From positions 434,001 through 498,000 of the forward strand of contig JAGGHK010000001.1 of the NCBI GenBank assembly GCA_024104275.1: a stretch of 64,000 nt of DNA. The letters run 5' to 3'. The DNA comes from Bifidobacterium sp. (lineage in GTDB: Bacteria > Actinomycetota > Actinomycetes > Actinomycetales > Bifidobacteriaceae). Made by a program: the position numbers and the translations under genes. Positions within the stretch are counted from its first letter, which is position 1. Every line of letters begins with the position of its first letter. Of this stretch, positions 47,186 through 58,019 are shown in pieces. A model generated the notes under the pieces. It saw only the letters and a program-made list of their open reading frames with translations. It did not search any database and had not been told where the DNA came from.

Positions 47186-48631
47186 ATGCAGAATACACAT
47201 ATTGACATTGCCATCATCGGCGGCGGGCCCGGCGGGTACGCCACAGCATTGCGGGCCAGCGAGCTTGGACTCTCGGTTGTTCTGATTAATCGAGAGGGTT
47301 GGCTCGGAGGCACCTGTCTCAACCGCGGGTGCATCCCGTCGAAAGCTCTCATCACCGCGACGCGGGCAATCCACAATGTCGATGACGCCAAACGTATGGG
47401 TATCAATGCAAGTGTCGAGAGCATTGACTTCGCCAAACTGTCGGCATTCAAAAACGGTTCGGTCAAGGCAATGACGGATGGCCTTGCTTCGTTGCTTGCC
47501 ACAAGAAAGGTGACGGTTATCAAAGGCGAGGCTTCGATTGCCAAGAACCATTGCGTAAGAGTAAAGCCGAATGGAGCAAACGGAGACAACACTCCCGTCG
47601 AAATCATCGCCGACAACATCGTCGTAGCCACTGGTTCACGTCCTCGGCCGTTGCCAAATCATCCTTTCGAGGGCGCGGTAATCGACTCGACCCAAGCGCT
47701 CGATCTACCACGATTCCCGAAATCCGCAGTTATCATCGGAGCCGGGGCCGTGGCGGTCGAATTCGCATCGATGTGGAACGCGGCAGGCGTCGACGTGACC
47801 CTGCTGATCCGCCATGAACGAGTCCTCTCGCATATGCACCGCCGAACCTCGATGGCGCTGACCCGTGCGCTGGCCAGGGACGGGGTACATATCGTCACCC
47901 ATAGCCATGTGGCCAAGATTGAAAAAACGGCAAACACGCACGGGGCAACCGTCAGCTATTCCACCGACAAGGATGAAACCACGCATCAAGTCGAGGCTGA
48001 TGTGGTATTGGCCGCCATCGGACGCGATCCCAATACCGATGCCGCTTGGTTCGGCAATGCCGGCATTGAGCTAGTGGAAAACGGACTGGTGAAAACCGAT
48101 GCCTACGGACGCACCAGCCAACCCAACGTCTGGGCATTGGGAGATATCACGGAAGGCCCGGCCCTCGCCTATCGTGCGTTCGAACAAGGTATCGTCATCG
48201 CCGAATCCATCGCCGGCCTCAACCCAAAGCCGGTCGATTACACCGCGGTTCCCGAGGTCGTCTTTTCCACCCCGGAATTCGCCAGCGTCGGACTCACCCT
48301 CGAACAAGCCAGAACGAACCCCGACATCATCGAACCCAAAGAGACCGCCTACCCGATGATGGGCAACGCCCGCATCCTTATGAGCGGTGAGGCCGGCTCA
48401 ATGTCGGTGGTTACGGGAAGTTATGCCGACAAACCCGATACGCCTGTTATCTTAGGCGTTCACATGCTCGCTCCGGACGCAGGTGACCTGATCGCCGAGG
48501 CCGAGGAGCTCGTCGGCAACCGGGTGCCGCTCTCGAATGCCGCACGCCTCATCCATCCACATCCCACCTTCAGTGAAGCGTTCGGAGAGGCTCTCCTCAA
48601 GGCCGACGGACGGCCCCTGCACACCAGATAG
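47186..48631 (+). CDS. lpdA: dihydrolipoamide dehydrogenase-like flavoprotein disulfide reductase
   Basis: A 481-residue FAD/NAD(H) disulfide reductase. FAD-binding IGGGPGGYATALRASELG, the redox-active disulfide GGTCLNRGCIPSKAL, NAD-binding GAGAVAVEFASMWNAAG, VWALGDITEGPALAYRAFEQG and the C-terminal His-Glu dyad region HPHPTFSEAFGEALL are complete. ATG 47186 follows TTGGAGAATC; the longer ORF is not supported. No E1 or E2 component genes are adjacent. Another disulfide reductase function cannot be excluded, though the active-site motif is Lpd-like. Confidence 0.85.
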   Translation: MQNTHIDIAIIGGGPGGYATALRASELGLSVVLINREGWLGGTCLNRGCIPSKALITATRAIHNVDDAKRMGINASVESIDFAKLSAFKNGSVKAMTDGLASLLATRKVTVIKGEASIAKNHCVRVKPNGANGDNTPVEIIADNIVVATGSRPRPLPNHPFEGAVIDSTQALDLPRFPKSAVIIGAGAVAVEFASMWNAAGVDVTLLIRHERVLSHMHRRTSMALTRALARDGVHIVTHSHVAKIEKTANTHGATVSYSTDKDETTHQVEADVVLAAIGRDPNTDAAWFGNAGIELVENGLVKTDAYGRTSQPNVWALGDITEGPALAYRAFEQGIVIAESIAGLNPKPVDYTAVPEVVFSTPEFASVGLTLEQARTNPDIIEPKETAYPMMGNARILMSGEAGSMSVVTGSYADKPDTPVILGVHMLAPDAGDLIAEAEELVGNRVPLSNAARLIHPHPTFSEAFGEALLKADGRPLHTR

Positions 48632-48752
48632 AACAACCAAACGTATTACATATTTCCAAGATGGACGGCGCAACCATATGCTTTGCGTCGCAACCACTCC
48701 CTAAAATCGTAACTTAGTTTGTTCGTGCCCGAAAATACAAGTGAGGAAGTCG

Positions 48753-49547
48753 ATGGCCAAAGAGAAAAAGGCAAAAAAAGACAAGAAAAAAGGCTCAAAC
48801 GTCATCAAGCAGATGCGCCAAATCTACAAGTACACCCATGCGGAAGACAAGTCCCTTCCCTGGCTCTTGGCAGGCGCATTCCTGCTGCCGATTATCGTCG
48901 GCATCGTCGCCGGACTGCTGCTGGATTGGGGCTGGCTCACATGGATTTTCATGATGATTCTGCTGGTCATGCTCGGTGTGCTGTTCCTGACCATGACCCT
49001 GACCAATCGCGCAGACAAAGTGGGCTACGAAAAGCTTGAAGGCCAGCCAGGAGCAGCTATCAGTGTGCTCGGCAATATCAACAAAGCCGGTTACAGCTTC
49101 CCTCAGACTCCCGTTTGGATCGATCCGAAAACCAAAGAGGCGGTTTGGCGCGGCACCGGCTATAACGGCATCTACCTTCTGGCCGAAGGCAGCACCAATC
49201 ACACGAAACGGCCGATGGAACGTCAGAAGCAGTCCATCAAGGGTGTGACCGGCGGCAGCGACATCCCCGTGTTCTGCATTTCCGTAGGTACCGAAGAAGG
49301 CCAGGTCAGGCTTAAGAACCTGCGCAAGACGGTGCTCAAATGCAAGATCTACGAACCTATCGAACACAAATTCGCCATTATGAACAAGATTCATCCCCGT
49401 CGTCGTTTCGTACTGACCAAGGAAGAACTCGAGACGCTCAACGACCGTCTGCGCACTCTGCAGGAAAAGCGCGGTCTCGGCATTCCCAAGGGCATGGATC
49501 CCACGCGCCCGCAACATATCAGCCGCCGGGCCATGCGCGGCCGGTGA
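48753..49547 (+). CDS. DUF4191 membrane protein
   Basis: A 264-residue protein. It begins with a Lys-rich stretch (AKEKKAKKDKKKG), then QIYKYTHAEDKSLPWLL and two adjacent transmembrane segments (about 38-60 and 66-88). The C-terminal soluble domain contains GYEKLEGQPGAAISVLG and VGRGPRGV-like VWRGTGYNGIYLLAEG. This is the actinobacterial DUF4191 layout, usually near lipoate or glnA genes, as here. ATG 48753 follows GAGGAAG; the upstream GTG has no site. Confidence 0.85.
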   Translation: MAKEKKAKKDKKKGSNVIKQMRQIYKYTHAEDKSLPWLLAGAFLLPIIVGIVAGLLLDWGWLTWIFMMILLVMLGVLFLTMTLTNRADKVGYEKLEGQPGAAISVLGNINKAGYSFPQTPVWIDPKTKEAVWRGTGYNGIYLLAEGSTNHTKRPMERQKQSIKGVTGGSDIPVFCISVGTEEGQVRLKNLRKTVLKCKIYEPIEHKFAIMNKIHPRRRFVLTKEELETLNDRLRTLQEKRGLGIPKGMDPTRPQHISRRAMRGR

Positions 49548-49551
49548 TCCC

Positions 49552-49586
49552 ATCCTCTCGTGACCAAATCGCGAGAGGATTTTTTA
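49552..49586 (+). terminator. rho-independent terminator after the DUF4191 gene
   Basis: ATCCTCTCG (49552-49560) pairs with CGAGAGGAT (49572-49580), followed by a run of T's to 49586. Confidence 0.88.
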
Positions 49587-49723
49587 CATCGCTTTTCCTT
49601 GATAATTTAACGATTTTCAATTGAAAATCACCAGCCGAAACATATTCGTAACTCAATGAGCGACATGACGAAACTCATTACCTTACACTTAGACATTGTT
49701 AGCACAACGAAAGGAGCGGTCCA

Positions 49724-51160
49724 TTGACTGCACTCGAAACGAAGGAAGACCTCGAAGCCCTCATCAACACGGAAGGTGTGGAATACATCTCCGTACGCTT
49801 CACCGACCTGTTGGGCGGCCAGCAGCACTTCACCGTGCCTGCCAGCGAATTCCTCAAGGATGCGTTCACTGACGGCGAGCCGTTCGACGGATCCTCGATT
49901 CGCGGCTTCCAGGCCATCGAGAATTCCGATATGAAGCTCGTGCCGGATGTCTCCACGGCTTTCGTGGACCCGTTCCGCAAGCACAAGACGCTCGTCGTCT
50001 CGCATTCCGTGGTCGATCCGATCACCATGGAGCCCTATTCGCGCGATCCGCGTCAGGTTGCCGCCAAGGCCGAAGCCTACATCAAGTCGACCGGCGTGGC
50101 CGACACCGCCTGCTTCGCCCCTGAAGCCGAATTCTTCCTCTTTGATTCCGTGCGTTACGAGAACACGATGCAGCGTTCCTTCTACGAGGTCGATTCCGTT
50201 GAGGCTCCCTGGAACACGGGCGCCGAAGTCGAGGCCGACGGCTCGGCCAACGTCGGCTTCAAGAACCGCGTCAAGGGCGGCTACTTCCCGCCGGCTCCGC
50301 AGGACCACAACCAGGACCTGCGCGACGACATGGTCGCCAACCTGCAGAAGGTCGGCCTCATCCTCGAACGCAGCCACCACGAAGTCGGAGGCGCAGGCCA
50401 GCAGGAGATCAACTACCGCTTCAACACCCTGCAGCATGCCGGCGATGACCTGCAGAAGTACAAGTACGTCGTGCACGAGACCGCGTTCGAGGCCGGCAAA
50501 GCCGTGACCTTCATGCCCAAGCCCATCGCAGGCGACAACGGCACCGGCATGCACTGCCATCAGTCGCTGTGGAAGGACGGCAAGCCGCTCTTCTACGATG
50601 AGAACGGCTACGGTGGCCTTTCCGACATCGCCCGCTGGTACATCGGCGGTCTGATCAAGCACGCCTCCTCGGTGCTCGCCTTCACCAACCCGTCGCTCAA
50701 CTCCTACAAGCGTCTGGTGCCCGGCTACGAAGCCCCGACCAACCTCGTGTACTCGGCCCGCAACCGTTCGGCCGCCATCCGCATCCCGTTCGCCGGCACC
50801 GCTCCTGCGGCCAAGCGTATCGAGTTCCGCGTCCCCGATCCTTCCTGCAACCCGTTCCTCGCCTTCTCGGCCCAGCTGATGGCCGGCATGGACGGCGTCC
50901 TGAACCACATCGAGCCTCCGGCCCCTGTCGACAAGGACGTTTACGAGCTGCCGCCGGAGGAGCTGGACAATATGAAGCACGTCCCCGCTTCCCTCGGTGA
51001 AGCGATGGACGCTCTTGAGGCCGACAACGACTTCTTGACCGCCGGAGACGTCTTCACCACCGACCTCATCGATACTTGGGTTTCTCTGAAACGCGACGAG
51101 ATCGACCAGCAGCGTCTGGCCCCGACCCCGCTCGAGTACGAGCTCTACTTCAACTGCTGA
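49724..51160 (+). CDS. glnA: glutamine synthetase type I
   Basis: A 478-residue GSI enzyme for ammonia assimilation. [17 protein letters not shown], the metal/ATP regions [10 protein letters not shown] and [26 protein letters not shown] and [12 protein letters not shown] are typical. The adenylylation-loop Tyr is in [10 protein letters not shown], so GlnE-type control is possible. It begins with TTG, supported by AAAGGAG eight bases upstream. It is monocistronic with its own terminator. Confidence 0.96.
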   Translation: MTALETKEDLEALINTEGVEYISVRFTDLLGGQQHFTVPASEFLKDAFTDGEPFDGSSIRGFQAIENSDMKLVPDVSTAFVDPFRKHKTLVVSHSVVDPITMEPYSRDPRQVAAKAEAYIKSTGVADTACFAPEAEFFLFDSVRYENTMQRSFYEVDSVEAPWNTGAEVEADGSANVGFKNRVKGGYFPPAPQDHNQDLRDDMVANLQKVGLILERSHHEVGGAGQQEINYRFNTLQHAGDDLQKYKYVVHETAFEAGKAVTFMPKPIAGDNGTGMHCHQSLWKDGKPLFYDENGYGGLSDIARWYIGGLIKHASSVLAFTNPSLNSYKRLVPGYEAPTNLVYSARNRSAAIRIPFAGTAPAAKRIEFRVPDPSCNPFLAFSAQLMAGMDGVLNHIEPPAPVDKDVYELPPEELDNMKHVPASLGEAMDALEADNDFLTAGDVFTTDLIDTWVSLKRDEIDQQRLAPTPLEYELYFNC

Positions 51161-51180
51161 GCTCGTTTTAATTCGGTAAT

Positions 51181-51217
51181 AAAATGCCTGCCACTTCATC
51201 GAGGTGGCAGGCATTTT
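51181..51217 (+). terminator. rho-independent terminator after glnA
   Basis: A perfect 14-base stem AAAATGCCTGCCAC (51181-51194) / GTGGCAGGCATTTT (51204-51217) with a 9-base loop and a T-rich end. Its symmetry would also terminate minus-strand transcripts. Confidence 0.9.
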
Positions 51218-51572
51218 GCTGTATGATTGATTGGATTATCAATGAAAAAACGAGTTATAAGCCATTCCGTGGTGTTTTAGAATCAATACTTTTGCCGGAT
51301 ACTGAATAGTGTTTCTCATTCCTATAATCATCGAAAACAATAGAAGTGTGGCCTCTTCAGTTTTCGCAACATTGAGCGCATCTTTGGGGTCGGTTTACTG
51401 TTAACTTTCTGTTGTTAAAAGCAATATGAAATATTCACTTCTGCAAGGCCAAACCTCAATCTTAAGCGCCAATTCTGGCCTATGACTCAAAAGCTGAGAG
51501 CATTTCGTTCCCCGTAGGATACGTGAATGTCCGCAGTCTATCAACCTGCGAATACAAGCCGAGGAACGTGCT
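51218..51572. other. gene-free region between glnA and the GrpB-family gene
   Basis: About 355 bases of AT-rich sequence with no credible reading frame, tRNA or strong hairpin. It separates two convergent genes. Nothing was identified beyond scattered A/T runs; it may be decayed sequence. Confidence 0.4.
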
Positions 51573-52244
51573 CTAGTCAATGTCGACTAGTCCTGCGGCC
51601 ATAAAAGCCCGTGCATAAATTTCACGTATAGTGTCCTGCTTGCGCTGGTTATACTCAGACATCAGACCTCCTTCAGCAGTTGTATATTTTGCGGCTTCTT
51701 GCTTTACCGCAATGTACAGATTCCTGTCCTCTGGATTGTGACGCAACCAGTTGCGAAATATGAGATGCCGCGCAGCCTCGGGAGAGCCGACCGACCATCC
51801 ATGCAGGTTGCAGGCCGGATCGTCAAGGCGGAACATGCGATGCTCGTACCACCAAGGTTCACGGATAACCAGGCGGAATCCCACCCTCCCAAGTTCGGGA
51901 ACGTGTGTTTGTTCCTCTTCTGAATCAGCAATGGTAAGATCGATGTCAATCACCGGTTTCGCTGCGAGTCCCGGCACCGAAGTGGAACCGATGTGTTCGA
52001 TGGCCAATGCGCGGAAGCCAAGCACCCCGACGATTCTCTCACGCAATCGTTCGAAGACCGTCGGCCAGGCCGGATCGTAAGGCACGACCGCGATATCACG
52101 TCGTGGTTCCATACCACCCACAAAAGGCGATTCGCCTTGTGGCGTGGGCATATCGTCAAAAACCACTATGGCCTTGCGAAATGCCGCCGAACTCCATCGC
52201 TCGCTTCGAACGGTGTCAACATCGCTGTCTGTCATATCCGTCAT
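51573..52244 (-). CDS. GrpB (UPF0157) nucleotidyltransferase-like protein
   Basis: A 223-residue GrpB-family protein of the nucleotidyltransferase fold. Family blocks: VVPYDPAWPTVFERLRERI, AIEHIGSTSVPGLAAKPVIDIDL (GS motif and paired Asp) and HLIFRNWLRHNPEDRNLYIAVKQEAA. A 50-residue polar N-terminus precedes it. ATG 52244 follows GGGGAAGG; the longer ORF lacks a site. Biological role unknown. Confidence 0.88.
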   Translation of the reverse strand: MTDMTDSDVDTVRSERWSSAAFRKAIVVFDDMPTPQGESPFVGGMEPRRDIAVVPYDPAWPTVFERLRERIVGVLGFRALAIEHIGSTSVPGLAAKPVIDIDLTIADSEEEQTHVPELGRVGFRLVIREPWWYEHRMFRLDDPACNLHGWSVGSPEAARHLIFRNWLRHNPEDRNLYIAVKQEAAKYTTAEGGLMSEYNQRKQDTIREIYARAFMAAGLVDID

Positions 52245-52458
52245 AAAAAACCTTCCCCGGTTGCGATTGGCCTGATTCACAAGTTCTTATAATGAATCAG
52301 TACAATGAAGTAATCCCCTGAAATGTGGATAACTTTTTGACAATTTTATACGGCGTGTCACCAATGCGGACAAGGTCTGACATGTTCTTCAACAAGACAT
52401 CCGGTCGCGTCTGTCGAATTCAACACGGTAAAAACACGAAATCCGGTACAGTCGAATC

Positions 52459-53289
52459 ATGGGTACATCATTTCTCAACGACGATCTGCAGGAATTGCGC
52501 GAACAGGAGCTCAGGCATTGCCGGCAAGCCGCCTCTCAGACCGGCAAAATCCTGACCGTCGGATACACCAATGCATTGCGACTCTATGGCGTGCCTACTC
52601 CAGAGGGCTGTTCTCTATCAACCGGCGAAGTACATATATGTACACCCGACGCAGCAACGCGGCCACGCATCAAAGGGGTGCGATCGCATGTTTGGAAGGC
52701 CCAGTCACGACCGTGTGACATGGGCGGTTTCGAAATGGTGGCGCCAACCACCGCATAGGCTCAGGTCGCACCGTATCTTTCCCGACAGAACCACATCGCC
52801 ATAGGTTGCATGATGATGTGTAAAGAAAGGCTTCGACGTGTCTGCGAACTCGGGGATATCGAAGAGTATCTCGCATCCAATCGAAAATTCAGAGGCCAAG
52901 ATCTTTGCAAAGAAAATCTGCCGTATCTTGTTGCCGGGACCGATTCGCCCGCAGAGGCAAACCTTGTGGCTTTCCTCGCTATAAACGGCATCGAAGGCAT
53001 GGAACCCAATTATGAAGTGCGTCTGCGTAATGGCAGACGTCGTTTCATCGACCTGGCATTTCCAGCCATCAAACTGGGACTGGAATACCAAGGTGCCTAC
53101 CACCGCAACGTCCACCAGATGTGTGAAGACGCAAATCGCATGAATCAGCTCATCGACATCGGTTGGTCGATTCTCCAAATCACGGCGAACGACATGCGCA
53201 CGCAGGACTCGCGCGAGCATCTACTCGCCAAAATTCAGCGTGCCATCACCAGACAGACGGCAGTGAACAAGCTGATCCACAATTCATGA
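52459..53289 (+). pseudogene. DUF559/AbiEi-like gene interrupted by an in-frame TAG
   Basis: Two open segments, 52459-52755 and 52759-53289, are in the same frame and separated only by TAG at 52756-52758. Read through, the product would be about 276 residues. The N-terminal half contains TGKILTVGYTNALRLYGVPTP and VHICTPDAATRPRIKGVRSH, a winged-helix (AbiEi-like) domain. The C-terminal half contains SPAEANLVAFLAINGIEG, RRRFIDLAFPAIKLGLEYQGAYH and WSILQITANDM, a DUF559/VSR-type endonuclease fold with Asp, Glu and Lys-like catalytic positions. Both domains look intact, so the nonsense change is probably recent. A shorter protein could restart at the ATG codons near 52810. Confidence 0.72.
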
Positions 53290-53324
53290 CTCACACTTTT
53301 TCGAGCCTTCAGAAAAGTGTGAGT
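53289..53324. repeat. hairpin H1, AAAAGTGTGAG class
   Basis: ACTCACACTTTT (53289-53300) pairs perfectly with AAAAGTGTGAGT (53313-53324) across a 12-base loop. It begins at the stop codon of the broken DUF559 gene. No U-tract follows on the plus strand. Confidence 0.75.
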
Positions 53325-53359
53325 CCAAAACGAACATTCGCTCAGAGCATATCCCTTAG

Positions 53360-53381
53360 AATCGTTGATATATCAACGATT
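53360..53381. repeat. perfect 22-base palindrome between H1 and H2
   Basis: Half-site AATCGTTGATA is followed directly by its inverted copy. It lies midway between hairpins H1 and H2, and GAACATT/AATGTTC copies flank it, so the whole 165-base region is roughly symmetrical. Confidence 0.65.
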
Positions 53382-53415
53382 TCGGACATTGAGCAGATTA
53401 TCGAAATGTTCATTT

Positions 53416-53453
53416 GGCTCACACTTTTCTTGAGTTCGGGAAAAGTGTGAGCC
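53416..53453. repeat. hairpin H2, AAAAGTGTGAG class
   Basis: GGCTCACACTTTTC (53416-53429) pairs perfectly with GAAAAGTGTGAGCC (53440-53453). It touches the mrp stop codon (53455) and shares its arm with H1, so H1 and H2 can also pair with each other. Confidence 0.75.
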
Positions 53454-53454
53454 G

Positions 53455-54588
53455 TCACCGCATTAACCCCTCCGCCAGCGATCTAAAAGCGTGCGCTACA
53501 GAAGTATCGGTCAGATGCCCATCGGGATTGAGGACCGCGGGGCGACCGGAATCGTCGATTTCGCGGATTTCTGGCTGCAGGGGAAGCTGGGTCAGTAATG
53601 GGACATCATAACCTAGTGCCTTGGTAAGTTGGTTAGAAACACGTTGGCCACCGCCTTCACCGAAGATATGCAGACGCTCGCCCTTGTGGTCGAAATAGCT
53701 CATGTTCTCCACTACACCACGCACCTTCATCGGCACTTGCAAGGCGACCAATCCAGAGCGGACTGCGACATCGGAGGCGCTGGGCTGCGGGGTGGTGACC
53801 ACGACCAGCTCGGCGTTAGGCAACGCCTGGGCTACGGAAATGGCCATATCGCCGGTGCCCGGTGCCAAGTCGAGCAGGAGCACATCGGGACTTCCCCACC
53901 ACACGTCCGCGAGGAACTGCTCGAGTGAACGTTGCAGACGCGGGCCACGCCAGAGAATCGCGCGGTCAGCCCCGGCGAACATGCCGATGGAAATCATTTT
54001 GACACCCCATGCGACCACGGGCATCAGCATGCCGTTCAAATCAGTCGGGCGGGAATGCACGCCGAATAACGACGGCAGGGAAAAACCGTAGATATCGGCG
54101 TCGATGGCGGCCGTATCATAGCCGAGCGCCGAGAATGTGGCCGCGAGATTGGCGGTGACCGATGACTTCCCCACACCGCCTTTGCCTGAAGCGATGGCGA
54201 AGATGCGGGTTTTCGTACCGGGCTTGTTGAATGGGTTCTGGCGGCGTTCCGCTTTGAGTTCGCCCACCAGTTTCTCGAGCTTTTTGCGGCTCATCGCGCC
54301 GATTTCGATGTTCGGCGTGAGCGTTGCGTCGGGATAGGTGAGTACCGCCTGCTTGATACGGTCGCTGATGGTCTTGGAAAGCGGACAACCCGGCACGGTG
54401 AGCTCGACGTGAACAGTGACATCATAATGATTTTCACCATTATCGGCATCACTGCTTTTTTCGGCTTCCACGGCAGGAATCATGCCTAAATCAGTGACAG
54501 AACGACCTAATTCGGGATCGATGACATGGCTCAAACGCTCGTAGACCTGCTGTTCAATCCGCCGTTCAATCGTGTCGTTGCGTGCCAT
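53455..54588 (-). CDS. mrp: Mrp/ApbC-type P-loop iron-sulfur carrier ATPase
   Basis: A 377-residue protein. The N-terminal MIP18/DUF59 domain (residues about 1-100) has VIDPELGRSVTDLGM and the Cys of VPGCPLSKTI. The deviant Walker A is ASGKGGVGKSSVTANLA, followed by DADIYGFSLPSLFG and LLLDLAPGTGDM. The C-terminal CxxC of canonical ApbC is absent at VENMSYFDHKGERLHIFGEGGG, as in other actinobacterial Mrp proteins as I recall them. It is likely involved in Fe-S cluster delivery. Single gene. Confidence 0.88.
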   Translation of the reverse strand: MARNDTIERRIEQQVYERLSHVIDPELGRSVTDLGMIPAVEAEKSSDADNGENHYDVTVHVELTVPGCPLSKTISDRIKQAVLTYPDATLTPNIEIGAMSRKKLEKLVGELKAERRQNPFNKPGTKTRIFAIASGKGGVGKSSVTANLAATFSALGYDTAAIDADIYGFSLPSLFGVHSRPTDLNGMLMPVVAWGVKMISIGMFAGADRAILWRGPRLQRSLEQFLADVWWGSPDVLLLDLAPGTGDMAISVAQALPNAELVVVTTPQPSASDVAVRSGLVALQVPMKVRGVVENMSYFDHKGERLHIFGEGGGQRVSNQLTKALGYDVPLLTQLPLQPEIREIDDSGRPAVLNPDGHLTDTSVAHAFRSLAEGLMR

Positions 54589-54847
54589 GGCACCTTCCTT
54601 TTCACTCGTTTCCCACTGTATCGTTTCGCTGGACGGCTCGCCAGTGCTTTTGCGTATTACTTAACGTTGAAATGGCTATAGCCGTACTAAACCACGACGT
54701 AAGCCGAACCGCAATCATGAACAAGGCTCTTGGAAGCGCAACCCACGCTCTCACTTGCCAATAAGCATGCACAAAATCAACGCACTACTATGACATCACC
54801 CTGCACGTCATACCGTTAGCATCAACAACGACTATGGGCTCAGTATT
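54589..54847. other. gene-free region between mrp and ligA
   Basis: Upstream region of mrp and downstream region of ligA. No reading frame with a ribosome binding site was found. The mrp promoter should lie here but no confident site was identified. Confidence 0.4.
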
Positions 54848-54937
54848 GCGTCTTGTCGAACATTTCGTAGCGTGCAACAAGACGCAGCGTTCAGCGTTCC
54901 GCTGCGTGCAACAAGACGTCATGTTCAATGTTCCGTA
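54848..54937. repeat. tandem 34-base repeats and hairpin downstream of ligA
   Basis: Two adjacent imperfect 34-base units begin GCGTGCAACAAGACG (54870-54903 and 54904-54937) and share GTTCA and GTTCCG further in. GCGTCTTGT (54848-54856) can pair with ACAAGACGC (54877-54885). The array ends 4 bases before the ligA stop, so it is probably part of its 3' untranslated region. Confidence 0.65.
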
Positions 54938-54941
54938 ACGC

Positions 54942-58019
<3,078 letters not shown>

